Source of the DNA: Brevibacillus sp042683565
Lineage (GTDB): Bacteria > Bacillota > Bacilli > Brevibacillales > Brevibacillaceae
Length of the DNA: 64,000 nt
Assembly: GCF_042683565.1 (NCBI RefSeq)
Contig: NZ_JBHUJW010000006.1
Span: 174,815 to 238,814 of the forward strand
Direction: 5' to 3'
The notes under the pieces are model-generated. The model had not been told where the DNA came from, made no database searches, and worked only from the letters and a program-made list of their open reading frames with translations. Positions 35,070 through 43,472 of the stretch are shown piece by piece (the first letter of the stretch is position 1; each line of letters starts with the position of its first letter). Both the position numbers and the translations under genes were made by a program.

Positions 35070-35954
35070 CTACGTCTGCCCCAGGCTTTGCCCTTTTTCT
35101 TGCATCACGATTTTCGGGTACGGAATCGAGATGCCCCGCTTCGTAAATTCCGTCCGGATCATAGCCCGCAAATTCCGGTTGACTCCGTGGTGCGTATTCG
35201 GCTTGCACTCAGCCGTCACCCGCAAGGTAATTTCTGACGGTCCCAATGACTGCACGCCTAAAATTTGCGGCTCTGCCACGATGTCCGTCAGTTCAGCCTG
35301 GGCCTTCTGCAGCACTTCTTTCAGCACTTTCTGCACTCGCTCCAGATCTTCCTCGTAGGCTACCGAAACATCGACCACTGCCAATGTATTTTGCAAGGAG
35401 AAATTGGTCACCTGCGTAATCGATCCGTTGGGCAAGATGAATACTTCCCCGGTCCAGCTGCGCACGCGTGTAATTCGCAATCCAATCTCCTGTACAGTCC
35501 CTGTCATATTGTTAATGGTCACGACATCGCCGACCGCGAACTGATCCTCAAAAATAATGAAAAACCCGGTAATGATATCGCGTACAAGACTCTGCGCCCC
35601 AAAACCGACAGCCAGTCCGAGGACCCCTGCGCTGACCAATACGGGCTTCAAATCAATTCCCATCTGCTGCAGCACCATGAGGATCGCCAGGAAATAGATC
35701 GTGTAACGCACGATGTTGTTCACCAGCACCCGCATCGTATCCACTCGCCGCTGGTCGATCTGCAGCTTGCTGCTTTTTCGGTGCTGGAACACCTTGTTCA
35801 CGCCTGCCTGCACGACAGATACGACAATTCGCGATATCACGATAATCGCTGCAATTTTTAACGCAACCATCCCGATGTTCATCCACATGTTGGCGTCCGT
35901 TACATATGTGTAGACCTGCTCATAAACAGATGCAAAAATGTTGCCTTCTTTCAC
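35070..35954 (-). CDS. Small-conductance mechanosensitive channel (MscS family)
   Basis: 294 aa from GTG 35954. Three membrane segments: about 24-44, 68-90 and the pore helix GVLGLAVGFGAQSLVRDIITGFFII (about 95-120) with the Gly/Ala-rich kink of MscS TM3. A beta domain (FAVGDVVTINNMTGTVQEIGLRITRVR) and an alpha-beta C-terminal domain follow. Releases solutes on hypo-osmotic shock. The start overlaps the DUF3343 stop by 4 bp (coupled). Confidence 0.95.
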   Translation of the reverse strand: MKEGNIFASVYEQVYTYVTDANMWMNIGMVALKIAAIIVISRIVVSVVQAGVNKVFQHRKSSKLQIDQRRVDTMRVLVNNIVRYTIYFLAILMVLQQMGIDLKPVLVSAGVLGLAVGFGAQSLVRDIITGFFIIFEDQFAVGDVVTINNMTGTVQEIGLRITRVRSWTGEVFILPNGSITQVTNFSLQNTLAVVDVSVAYEEDLERVQKVLKEVLQKAQAELTDIVAEPQILGVQSLGPSEITLRVTAECKPNTHHGVNRNLRAMIRTEFTKRGISIPYPKIVMQEKGQSLGQT

Positions 35955-36232
35955 TCCACCTGCTCCCTTCTGTTTCCTTTCTCATCAATCTCCACGTAAC
36001 GATTGGAAAACTGACGAAAATAGCCGCGAATTACCACCTGCTGTTCTTCCATGATCGTCCTGGCTTGTGCGTAATCAGGCAGTGGAAACTCAATGGAGAG
36101 GGCACAGCCGGCCGTTATCTCTTTCGGGGTCGGTCTTGTGTCAATTTCGATGTCCGCATACTCCAGCAACATTTCCGCACGCAAGGCTTGCTGCGTAGAG
36201 TCAAATGCGATCAATACGGTCTCTCCTTCCAT
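35951..36232 (-). CDS. DUF3343-family protein
   Basis: 93 aa. VLIAFDSTQQALRAEMLLEYADIEIDTRPTPKEITAGCALSIEF is the DUF3343 pattern, with a conserved Cys after TAG. The family is thought to act as a small sulfur or selenium carrier-like protein because it accompanies EF2568-type cysteine desulfurases; one such desulfurase lies 3 kb away in this window. Role here is inferred. First gene of an operon with mscS and yyzM, divergent from yyaC. Confidence 0.85.
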   Translation of the reverse strand: MEGETVLIAFDSTQQALRAEMLLEYADIEIDTRPTPKEITAGCALSIEFPLPDYAQARTIMEEQQVVIRGYFRQFSNRYVEIDEKGNRREQVE

Positions 36233-36367
36233 GCTACTCCCTCCCTATGTCCTGTCCATCTTTTCCCTTGTCAGTCTGGACAGACAAGCACCTTTTATTG
36301 TACCTGTTCGTTTCTTGTCTTTCCACATCCGCAGATTTTTCAAAACCTACGTAACCTTCCCATTAGC

Positions 36368-36398
36368 TGGTATAAAAACGCCTCCTCGGTACTATACT
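36368..36398 (+). promoter_or_regulatory. Possible forespore promoter of yyaC
   Basis: TGGTATA, a 17-bp spacer and CTATACT resemble a sigma-F/sigma-G promoter, about 50 bp upstream of yyaC, which is forespore-expressed in B. subtilis. The -10 match is partial. Confidence 0.35.
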
Positions 36399-36449
36399 GT
36401 GAATACTCTTCTAATCTTTTCATTGACGAACGCAAGAGTGGGGGTAGCC

Positions 36450-37046
36450 ATGAATACATTTGACAATCGCAAGGATAGTTTCTTGCCACCTTTCAAAGTG
36501 GAATATCGGAGTGAAAATGCAGATGAACATCTGGCTCTACACCTTGCTCAACGCATTCGCTTGATCCCCTATGAAGAAGAAATCGTCCTGGTTTGCATTG
36601 GGACAGATCGCTCTACAGGCGATGCGCTCGGTCCTCTCGTAGGCAGCAAGCTGCAGTCCTACGGCTCCAGGCATCTGCATATTTACGGGACACTGGACGA
36701 TCCTGTCCACGCCATGAATTTGAAGGAAAAGCTCGACTTGATCCAAACGAGACACCCCAGGTCAACGATTATCGCTGTTGACGCCTGTCTCGGGCAGTTC
36801 AGCCATGTCGGCAATATCAATGTAATCAACGGACCGCTCAAGCCTGGCGCCGGCGTCAAAAAGGAACTGCCTACTGTCGGTACGTTCCACATCACCGGAA
36901 TTGTCAATGTGGGAGGATTCATGGAGTATTTCGTCCTCCAGAACACCAGACTGGCCGTTGTCATGAACATGGCCGAGATCATTGCCTCCGGGCTGTCCAA
37001 AGCCGTTTCGTTAACCTTCGAGGAGAGTCGTCTGGGCAGCATATAA
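36450..37046 (+). CDS. yyaC: Spore protease-like YyaC (DUF1256)
   Basis: 198 aa from ATG 36450, with GGGGGTAGCC upstream; the frame is open further 5' but overlaps the divergent gene. VLVCIGTDRSTGDALGPLVGSKL (about 47-69) and IIAVDACLGQ are the family hallmarks, a fold related to GPR-type and hydrogenase-maturation proteases. Sporulation gene in Bacillus; substrate unknown. Followed by a strong terminator. Confidence 0.95.
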   Translation: MNTFDNRKDSFLPPFKVEYRSENADEHLALHLAQRIRLIPYEEEIVLVCIGTDRSTGDALGPLVGSKLQSYGSRHLHIYGTLDDPVHAMNLKEKLDLIQTRHPRSTIIAVDACLGQFSHVGNINVINGPLKPGAGVKKELPTVGTFHITGIVNVGGFMEYFVLQNTRLAVVMNMAEIIASGLSKAVSLTFEESRLGSI

Positions 37047-37089
37047 CCTGCCTGCCCGTCCGTGCTTCCCCTCGATCAAATAGGTGAAA

Positions 37090-37133
37090 AGACTTGTTTT
37101 CCACCCCCTCCGGGAAAACAAGTCTCTTTTTTT
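37090..37133 (+). terminator. Terminator of yyaC
   Basis: 12-bp stem GACTTGTTTTCC / GGAAAACAAGTC followed by CTTTTTTT on the plus strand, about 45 bp past the yyaC stop. Confidence 0.92.
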
Positions 37134-37217
37134 CGGTGTGCGCCGGGGGTGTCAAGGAGCTTCATGAAAGAAGATGTGACTTAACGGCGGACATTCCAAC
37201 TGGTCACGTCATTTTGT

Positions 37218-38117
37218 TTATCCGATCATACGGAGACTGCCCGGCAGGACTTCCACGGAAAAAGGCGTCTTCGCCACGATCTCCCCATCGGCGTGCACGA
37301 TAAGCGGTCGCTCCGCTTCCACCCGGATCTGCCGCCCGCGAAAGAATTGGCAGGCCGGATGCTGAACATGCGCTCCGGTAAAGATTTGCGGAAAAGCCCG
37401 CAGCAGCCCCCAGCGCCCTACATCTCTCACCACGCAAACTTCCGCATAACCGTCGTCGGCCATCGCATCCGGACAAATCAACATGCCTCCTCCGTAATTC
37501 GGGATGTTGGCAATGGCAACCAGCCAGGTATGCTCCACCCGATGCTCATGCCCATCGATCGTCAGCGTGATCGAGCATGGACGATACGTGCATAATATTC
37601 GGATCACCGACCAGATATACGCCGCTTTGCCGATCTTGAGCAGGTTGAGCCACTTTTTATAGCCTGACTCGTTCGTCGTCTTTGCCACTTGTCCGTCAAA
37701 TCCCGCACCAACTGAATTGACAGCCACTCGTTCATTGATTTTCAACAAATCTATCGCGATTTCCCGATCACTCGACACAATTCGTTCCAGCGCCCGTACT
37801 GGATCGAGCGGCCATCCGTGTCCCTTGGCAAAATCGTTGCCAGATCCTGCCGCCACATAGCCCAGCATGCAAGCCTTTTCCGTCTGTTGAATTCCGTTTA
37901 CGACCTCGCTGACGGTTCCGTCCCCTCCCACAGCGACGATTTTATTTACTCCCTCTTTTTCGATCAGTTCAATAGCCAGCATTTGTGCCTCCCCCTCCCC
38001 CGATGTCTCCCTCACCTGAAAAACGGCTCCTTGCTGCCTTAGAATGCGCTCAAGTTTGTTCCAGACTTTTTTTCCTTTGCCATTCCCCGCTGCCGGATTT
38101 ACGACGAACCCTAACAT
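37218..38117 (-). CDS. Diacylglycerol/lipid kinase (YegS/DgkB-like)
   Basis: 299 aa from ATG 38117, with GGGGGAGAG upstream; the open frame upstream to 38183 lacks a site. DAGK catalytic domain: FVVNPAAGNGKG (about 4-15), AVGGDGTVSEVVNG (nucleotide loop GGDGT) and AAGSGNDFAKGHGW. The C-terminal domain ends with LIVHADGEIV. Phosphorylates a lipid or polyprenol-type substrate with ATP; which lipid is not clear from sequence. Monocistronic. Confidence 0.92.
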   Translation of the reverse strand: MLGFVVNPAAGNGKGKKVWNKLERILRQQGAVFQVRETSGEGEAQMLAIELIEKEGVNKIVAVGGDGTVSEVVNGIQQTEKACMLGYVAAGSGNDFAKGHGWPLDPVRALERIVSSDREIAIDLLKINERVAVNSVGAGFDGQVAKTTNESGYKKWLNLLKIGKAAYIWSVIRILCTYRPCSITLTIDGHEHRVEHTWLVAIANIPNYGGGMLICPDAMADDGYAEVCVVRDVGRWGLLRAFPQIFTGAHVQHPACQFFRGRQIRVEAERPLIVHADGEIVAKTPFSVEVLPGSLRMIG

Positions 38118-38405
38118 GTTCTTTCTCTCTCCCCCGAGCGTCTTTTTTACATGCCACCCATCTGCACTCTGCTTCGCTTGCACACGCTACTCCTTGCTTC
38201 AGTTCTCATTTCTCTCAGCCCGCCGCCTGATTCCATTCAAGGAAATCGCGCTCCAACTGCTCTACACCCTGTCGTAAATCGCTGACTTCATCCTGGGCTC
38301 ATTCTACCATCCTTGACGCAATTCAGGTTCATCTGCCTTCCCCTTCTTTCTTGTCCCAGGCAGCTTTCTCTTTCGAGCCGCTTGCCTTTTTGAAGCAGCA
38401 AAAAA

Positions 38406-38494
38406 GGAGCTGTCCCAAAAGTCGATTTGTTGACTTGGAGACGCCCCTTTTCCATTTGGTGATTTTCGCAATTGTGCCCTTTTTAGACAGCCCC
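38406..38494. repeat. MITE-like repeat, copy 2 (89 bp)
   Basis: Starts GGAGCTGTCCCAAAA and ends with the reverse complement of GGGGCTGTCTAAAA: terminal inverted repeats of about 14 bp. It is the inverted, internally shorter relative of 31216-31335, sharing the segment reading AATTGCGAAAATCACCA on its minus strand. It sits immediately downstream of the DUF554 gene. The stretch 38118-38405 between it and the kinase shows no gene. Confidence 0.75.
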
Positions 38495-38505
38495 CTCATC
38501 GCTTC

Positions 38506-39222
38506 TCAAGAAAACAGCTTGCTCAGCCATGCCACGATCGGGACGCCCGCTGCTGCGATTATTAAAGCCGGCAGCATGTTGGCCACGTTGATTTTTTTGA
38601 TTTCCAGGATATTAACCCCGATCCCGATAATCATCAAGCCGCCTGTCGCCGTCAGTTCAACCAGCATGGCATCGAGCGTGCTTTGGCTCACGACATTGTA
38701 GATTTGCGTCGATAGCAAAGCGATCAGCCCTTGATACACAAACACAGGTACTGCCGAAAACATGACACCGATCCCTAATGTGGAAGTGAAAATGATTGCG
38801 GAGAAGCCATCCAGCAATGCTTTCGTGTACAAAATATCGTGATTGTTGCGCAGGCCGCTGTCCAAAGCACCCAGAACCCCCATCGCTCCGATGCAGTAGA
38901 CTAACGTCGCCGTGACGAATCCGGTGGCGATGCCGCCTTCTTTCCCGCCGCCCACTTTTCTCTCCAGCCATTTGCCCAGGTGGTTCAACCCTTTTTCGAT
39001 GCCGATCCATTCCCCGACAATGGCTCCCACCACGATACTCACAATCATCAGCAAAAAATTGTTTGTGCCAAGACTCATTTTGATTCCGAGCAGGGTGACT
39101 GCCAGACCGATCCCTTGCATGACCGTACGTCGAATCGAGTCTGGAATCCTGCTAAGCAGCCTGCCCAATAAAGCACCGACAATAATCGCTGCCGCATTGA
39201 CCAGGGTCCCCAACAAAATCAC
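38506..39222 (-). CDS. DUF554 integral membrane protein (YqgA/YdfK-like)
   Basis: 238 aa, about seven hydrophobic segments with Gly-rich turns (NAAAIIVGALLGRLL, GIKMSLGTNNFLLMIVSIVVGAIVGEWIGIEKG, ALDSGLRNNHDILYTKALLDGFSAI). The pattern is that of DUF554, a possible transporter family of unknown substrate. ATG 39222 follows GGGGAG. It follows the cysteine desulfurase gene by 24 bp and ends the soj-spo0J operon; the MITE-like repeat begins just past its stop. Confidence 0.9.
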   Translation of the reverse strand: MILLGTLVNAAAIIVGALLGRLLSRIPDSIRRTVMQGIGLAVTLLGIKMSLGTNNFLLMIVSIVVGAIVGEWIGIEKGLNHLGKWLERKVGGGKEGGIATGFVTATLVYCIGAMGVLGALDSGLRNNHDILYTKALLDGFSAIIFTSTLGIGVMFSAVPVFVYQGLIALLSTQIYNVVSQSTLDAMLVELTATGGLMIIGIGVNILEIKKINVANMLPALIIAAAGVPIVAWLSKLFS

Positions 39223-39246
39223 ATTTTTCTCCCCCTACAGAAAGCA

Positions 39247-40401
39247 CTATGCAAACGCGGATGCGATTTCCTTCACCGCTTGAACAAGCGCCTCTACATC
39301 TTTCTCTGTATTAAAAATGCCAAAGCTCGCCCGAACGGAGCCCTTTTGCACCGTTCCTGCCGTCTGGTGACCCAGTGGCGTGCAATGAAACCCTGACCTC
39401 GTGGCGATTCCGTATTGCTGATCGAGAATAAAAGAGACCTCCGATGCATCCACTCCGTCGATGTTGAAAGAGACGACGCCGACCCGCTCCGTTTCGATCC
39501 CGGGACCGTAGACTTCTACCCCCGGAATCTCCTTCAATTCCGCAATGGTCCGTTTCGTTAACTGCCACTCGTGCTGGCGGATATTCTCCACGCCTTTGTC
39601 CATGACATACGTCACGCCAGCCAGCAGTCCTGCAAGGCCGACGGTATTGACCGTCCCGCTTTCGTAGCGATCCGGCCTGGTAGTAGGCTGATCGACTGAC
39701 TCCGACTGACTTCCCGTACCGCCATGGATCAGCGGCTCCAGATCAATATCGCCGCGCACGTACAAGGCACCCGTTCCTTGTGGGCCATATAGCCCTTTGT
39801 GCCCGGGAAATGCCAGCATATCAATGTTCATCTCTTCCACGTGAATCGGCAGCACGCCGGCAGATTGCGAGGCATCGACCAAAAATACAATCCCGTGATT
39901 TTTTGCCAGTGCCCCCAGCTCCGCGACAGGCAAGATGACTCCTGTCAAATTGGACGCATGACTTACGACCAGCAGACGCGTATTTGGCTGGAATGCCTTT
40001 TCAAAATCATCCGGATGAAACAAATGATCCTCTCTCGGCTCAACATAAGTGACTTCCACCCCAACTGTCCGACGCATATATTCCAGCGGACGCCTCACCG
40101 AATTATGTTCCACCGATGATGAGACGACATGGTCGCCTGGCTTCAAAAACCCTTTGATCGCTTGGTTGAGCGCTTGGGTAGCATTCAAATAAAAAAAGAG
40201 GTTATTTGGGTTTTGAATCCCAAACAACCGCGACAATTGCACGCGAGTCCGAAACACGGTTTTGCTAGCTTTCATCGCCAAAGTGTGTCCGCCCCTGCCC
40301 GGGTTTGCAGCATAGTCCTCGACAGCTTCTCCCATCATTTCCTTTACTGCCTGCGGTTTTGGCCAGGTAGAAGCTGCGTTATCCAAATAGATGATCGCCA
40401 T
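39247..40401 (-). CDS. Cysteine desulfurase-family aminotransferase (EF2568 type)
   Basis: 384 aa, class V PLP fold. IYLDNAASTWPKP start, PLP-binding SHASNLTGVILPV and VDASQSAGVLPI, Schiff-base Lys in AFPGHKGLYGPQGTG and active-loop Cys in RSGFHCTPLGHQTAGT. It would mobilise sulfur from cysteine as a persulfide; the acceptor is unknown, with the DUF3343 protein nearby a candidate. 18 bp after spo0J and 24 bp before the DUF554 gene, so part of that operon. Confidence 0.92.
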   Translation of the reverse strand: MAIIYLDNAASTWPKPQAVKEMMGEAVEDYAANPGRGGHTLAMKASKTVFRTRVQLSRLFGIQNPNNLFFYLNATQALNQAIKGFLKPGDHVVSSSVEHNSVRRPLEYMRRTVGVEVTYVEPREDHLFHPDDFEKAFQPNTRLLVVSHASNLTGVILPVAELGALAKNHGIVFLVDASQSAGVLPIHVEEMNIDMLAFPGHKGLYGPQGTGALYVRGDIDLEPLIHGGTGSQSESVDQPTTRPDRYESGTVNTVGLAGLLAGVTYVMDKGVENIRQHEWQLTKRTIAELKEIPGVEVYGPGIETERVGVVSFNIDGVDASEVSFILDQQYGIATRSGFHCTPLGHQTAGTVQKGSVRASFGIFNTEKDVEALVQAVKEIASAFA

Positions 40402-40419
40402 GACTACCTCCTGCCCTTC

Positions 40420-41265
40420 TTACTTGCCTGCTTGCAACAGGTCGATGATTCGTTGCAGATCTTCCTGCGAGTAAAAATCGATTTCGATTTTCCCTCGTTT
40501 GTTGCCCTTCTTGATCTTCACCGATGTGCCGAAAAGGCTGCGCAGCCGTTCTTCAATTTCCACCAGTACAGGTTCGTTTTTCGCCGGTTTCTTCTTCTTT
40601 GTTTCACGTGAAACATTCAACTGTTTCACCAGTTCTTCCAGCTGGCGTACGCTCAAACCCTTTTCTACAACATCCTTTGCCAATTGCAATTGCACCTGAT
40701 CTTTTTCTACGGCCAACAGCGCCCGCGCATGTCCCATGGAGAGCGCCGCTGTAGATACCATTTTGCGGATTTTATCCGGCAGCTGCAGCAACCGCAGCAT
40801 ATTGGCTACATGTGGTCGGCTTTTTCCGATTCTCTGGGCCAATTGCTCCTGCGTATAATCGTGGTTTGCAATCAATTTCTCATACGCTTCCGCTTCCTCC
40901 AGCGGATTCAAGTTTTCCCGCTGCAAGTTCTCGATCAGAGCGATTTCCATGAGCTGCTGGTCTGTATAAGCCTTGACCACGACAGGCACCTGCTTCAAGC
41001 CCGACAGTTTGGCAGCCCGCAGCCTTCTCTCACCCGCAACCAATTCGTATCCTTTGATGCTCTTCCTGACGATCAGCGGCTGAATAATGCCATGCTCTTT
41101 GATGGACTGGGCCAACTCGTCGATAGCGGACTGTTCAAATTCCTTGCGGGGCTGATATGGATTGGGACGAATCTCACTGATGGAAACCTCTTTTACTTGT
41201 TCCCCTTCCTCGATGAGATTGGACGTAATAAGTGCATTCAGCCCTTTTCCCAAACCTCTACTCAT
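40420..41265 (-). CDS. spo0J: Chromosome-partitioning protein ParB (Spo0J)
   Basis: 281 aa. N-terminal CTP-binding domain with VSISEIRPNPYQPRKEF and GERRLRAAKLSG, a helix-turn-helix (YTQEQLAQRIGKSRPHVANMLRLLQLP) and a C-terminal dimer domain. Loads on parS as a CTP-gated clamp and recruits Smc; regulates Soj. Overlaps soj by 4 bp. A perfect parS lies inside its own coding sequence, as in B. subtilis. Confidence 0.97.
   Translation of the reverse strand: MSRGLGKGLNALITSNLIEEGEQVKEVSISEIRPNPYQPRKEFEQSAIDELAQSIKEHGIIQPLIVRKSIKGYELVAGERRLRAAKLSGLKQVPVVVKAYTDQQLMEIALIENLQRENLNPLEEAEAYEKLIANHDYTQEQLAQRIGKSRPHVANMLRLLQLPDKIRKMVSTAALSMGHARALLAVEKDQVQLQLAKDVVEKGLSVRQLEELVKQLNVSRETKKKKPAKNEPVLVEIEERLRSLFGTSVKIKKGNKRGKIEIDFYSQEDLQRIIDLLQAGK
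40600..40615. promoter_or_regulatory. parS site within spo0J
   Basis: TGTTTCACGTGAAACA, a perfect 16-bp palindrome identical to the ParB-binding consensus TGTTNCACGTGAAACA. Confidence 0.95.
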
Positions 41266-42020
41266 ACCCCTACCACTTCCTTCGCCAAATCGGTATAAAC
41301 TTCTGCACCCCTTGAGCGTGGATCGTACGTAATGATAGCTTGTCCATGAGATGGCGCCTCACTCAAGCGAACATTCCTTGGAATAATCGTTTTATATACT
41401 TTTTCCTGGAAGTATTTTTTCACTTCTTCAATGACCTGGATTCCCAGATTTGTCCGTGCGTCCAGCATCGTCAGCACGACGCCTTCAATAGCCAGTTGCG
41501 AATTGAGATGCTTTTGAACCAGCCGAATCGTGTTTAACAGCTGACTCAGTCCTTCCAACGCGTAATATTCGCACTGAATCGGAATCAGTACAGAATCCGC
41601 TGCGGTCAGCGAATTTACAGTCAAGATGCCCAAAGACGGCGGGCAATCAATAATCACAAAGTCGTATTTGTCTTTCACGACTTCCAGAGCTTTTTTCAAA
41701 CGAACTTCACGAGAAATCGTTGGGACCAGCTCAATTTCCGCACCTGCCAGTTGAATTGTGGCCGGAATAATCATTAAGCCCTCAATTTCCGTTGGCAAAG
41801 TAGCATCGACCGGGCTAATGTCGTTAATCAGGACATCGTAGATACAATATCGCACATCGGCTTTGTTGACTCCGATCCCGCTGGTCGCGTTCCCCTGTGG
41901 GTCAATGTCCACCAGTAGCACCTTTTTTCCCAATGCGGCCAGACAAGCGCTAAGATTGACGGACGTAGTCGTCTTCCCGACGCCGCCTTTCTGGTTCGCA
42001 ACCGCAATGATTTTACTCAA
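41262..42020 (-). CDS. soj: Chromosome-partitioning ATPase ParA (Soj)
   Basis: 252 aa from TTG 42020 (GGTGGAG upstream; matches the family start SKIIAVANQKGGVGKTTT). Deviant Walker A KGGVGKTT, Walker A' LLVDIDPQGN and a nucleotide-switch motif DCPPSLG. DNA-bound dimer partner of Spo0J; also regulates DnaA. First gene of soj-spo0J-csd-DUF554. The roughly 530 bp upstream (42021-42547) show no gene, only a dyad ATGGTA-CA-TACCAT at 42186-42199. Confidence 0.97.
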   Translation of the reverse strand: MSKIIAVANQKGGVGKTTTSVNLSACLAALGKKVLLVDIDPQGNATSGIGVNKADVRYCIYDVLINDISPVDATLPTEIEGLMIIPATIQLAGAEIELVPTISREVRLKKALEVVKDKYDFVIIDCPPSLGILTVNSLTAADSVLIPIQCEYYALEGLSQLLNTIRLVQKHLNSQLAIEGVVLTMLDARTNLGIQVIEEVKKYFQEKVYKTIIPRNVRLSEAPSHGQAIITYDPRSRGAEVYTDLAKEVVGV

Positions 42021-42547
42021 CTTCTCCACCTCATTTTTTTCGTGTAGGAAAGTTTGCAATCGCAACAGGAGCCTGGTCACACCCGTGTAAACTTTCCGGA
42101 ACGCATAGTCGGGTGGATTCTCGCCGCCACCCGAGTAGGGTCCCCGCTAGAGAAAACATCTCTTCTCCATAAAAATCTGTTGCATATGGTACATACCATG
42201 TTACCAGATTTGCAGCCTCGCCGTACGCTGTTTTTTCATAACGGGACATTTTGCCCTTTTTTATAGGCCAAACAGTTACAATGTCCCTGTTATTTGATTG
42301 AATTGCTCCACCGCCCCTTGTTCAGCCAACGCGTTTTACCACTGCACATCGGTAAAACAGGTGAGCAATCTTTTCTCTCATGGAAATGTAACGGATCGGA
42401 AATTGCGGTACGGAAAGAAACACTCACTCCCCTGCTGAAACCATCCGCCTTTTGACAGACTTCGGTCTGCTGGCAACCGCCATCAACACCTGGCACCACT
42501 TATTCCCGAGCTTCATTATCGCCAACGCTGGCAAAAGCATCTTGACC

Positions 42548-42579
42548 AAAAAGAACGGCGGCTTTCTCGCCACCGTTCG
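42548..42579 (-). terminator. Terminator of noc
   Basis: Minus-strand stem GAACGG..GGC / GCC..CCGTTC with a 6-base loop followed by TTTTT, about 45 bp after the noc stop. Confidence 0.85.
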
Positions 42580-42623
42580 CTCCCCTCTGCAGGGACTTGA
42601 ACCGATTCCTGTTCGCTTTGCAC

Positions 42624-43472
42624 TTACTTGTCCTTGTTTTTCGGAATCCGGATAGTAAACTGGTAAAATTCGTCGTGATCCTCTTCATTCGTTTCTACAG
42701 GAAGACCCGTTTGCATCACCATATCAATGGACTGACGCACCGTATTGATCGCAATTCTCGCGTCACGGGAAAATGCCTTCCATCTCGGCCTTGCTTCTTT
42801 TTCTTTCTTTGGATTTTCTTTGGCTTCCAGCAGTTGCTTTACCCTTACCTCTGTCTGCTTTACATTCCAGTCCCGCTCGAGAATTTCTTGCAATACTTTA
42901 AGCTGCAGCTCGGGTTGTTTGAGTGGAATCAACGCACGTGCATGACGCTCCGTTACTTGACGGGCCAACAATGCATCCTGGATTTCCTGGGGCAAATGAA
43001 GCAAACGGAGCTTGTTGGCAATCGTGGACTGGCCTTTTCCGAGGCGCTGAGCCAGACTTTCTTGGGTCAGATTGTGCAAGTCGATCAGCTTTTGATACGC
43101 GACGGCTTCCTCGATTGCAGTCAATCCTTCCCGTTGCAAATTCTCGATCAGCGCGATGGAAGCGGTCTGCGCGTCAGTAAACTCTTTGACAATCGCCGGA
43201 ATCCGATCCATTCCCAATTTCTTCGTTGCCCGCAAACGCCGTTCTCCCGCAATCAATTCATACTGACCGTTTCTTACTCGAACGACGATCGGCTGAATCA
43301 ACCCATGAGTCCGTATGGTTTGACACAACTCCTCAATTTTCTCGTCGTCAAAGACCGTGCGAGGTTGATACGGATTCGGTACGATCTCCTCAACCGGTAA
43401 TTGCCTGATTTCTTCGTTGTCTGTTTTGTCGGTCAGTCCAAAAATTCGCGAAAATGAATCCTTCACTGCCAT
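42624..43472 (-). CDS. noc: Nucleoid occlusion protein Noc
   Basis: 282 aa, ParB superfamily: EEIVPNPYQPRTVFDDEKIEEL, CTP-binding GERRLRATKKLG, HTH LTQESLAQRLGKGQSTIANKLRLLHLP. Assigned as Noc, not Spo0J, from its place between rsmG and soj and because it starts MAVKDSFSRIFGL, the membrane-targeting amphipathic helix of Noc. It blocks FtsZ assembly over the nucleoid. Its DNA target differs from parS in B. subtilis; no obvious Noc site was noticed here. Confidence 0.93.
   Translation of the reverse strand: MAVKDSFSRIFGLTDKTDNEEIRQLPVEEIVPNPYQPRTVFDDEKIEELCQTIRTHGLIQPIVVRVRNGQYELIAGERRLRATKKLGMDRIPAIVKEFTDAQTASIALIENLQREGLTAIEEAVAYQKLIDLHNLTQESLAQRLGKGQSTIANKLRLLHLPQEIQDALLARQVTERHARALIPLKQPELQLKVLQEILERDWNVKQTEVRVKQLLEAKENPKKEKEARPRWKAFSRDARIAINTVRQSIDMVMQTGLPVETNEEDHDEFYQFTIRIPKNKDK

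Noticed and set aside
39833..39848. parS-like TCTTCCACGTGAATCG in the cysteine desulfurase gene
   Set aside because: Three mismatches to the 16-bp consensus and explained by coding sequence.
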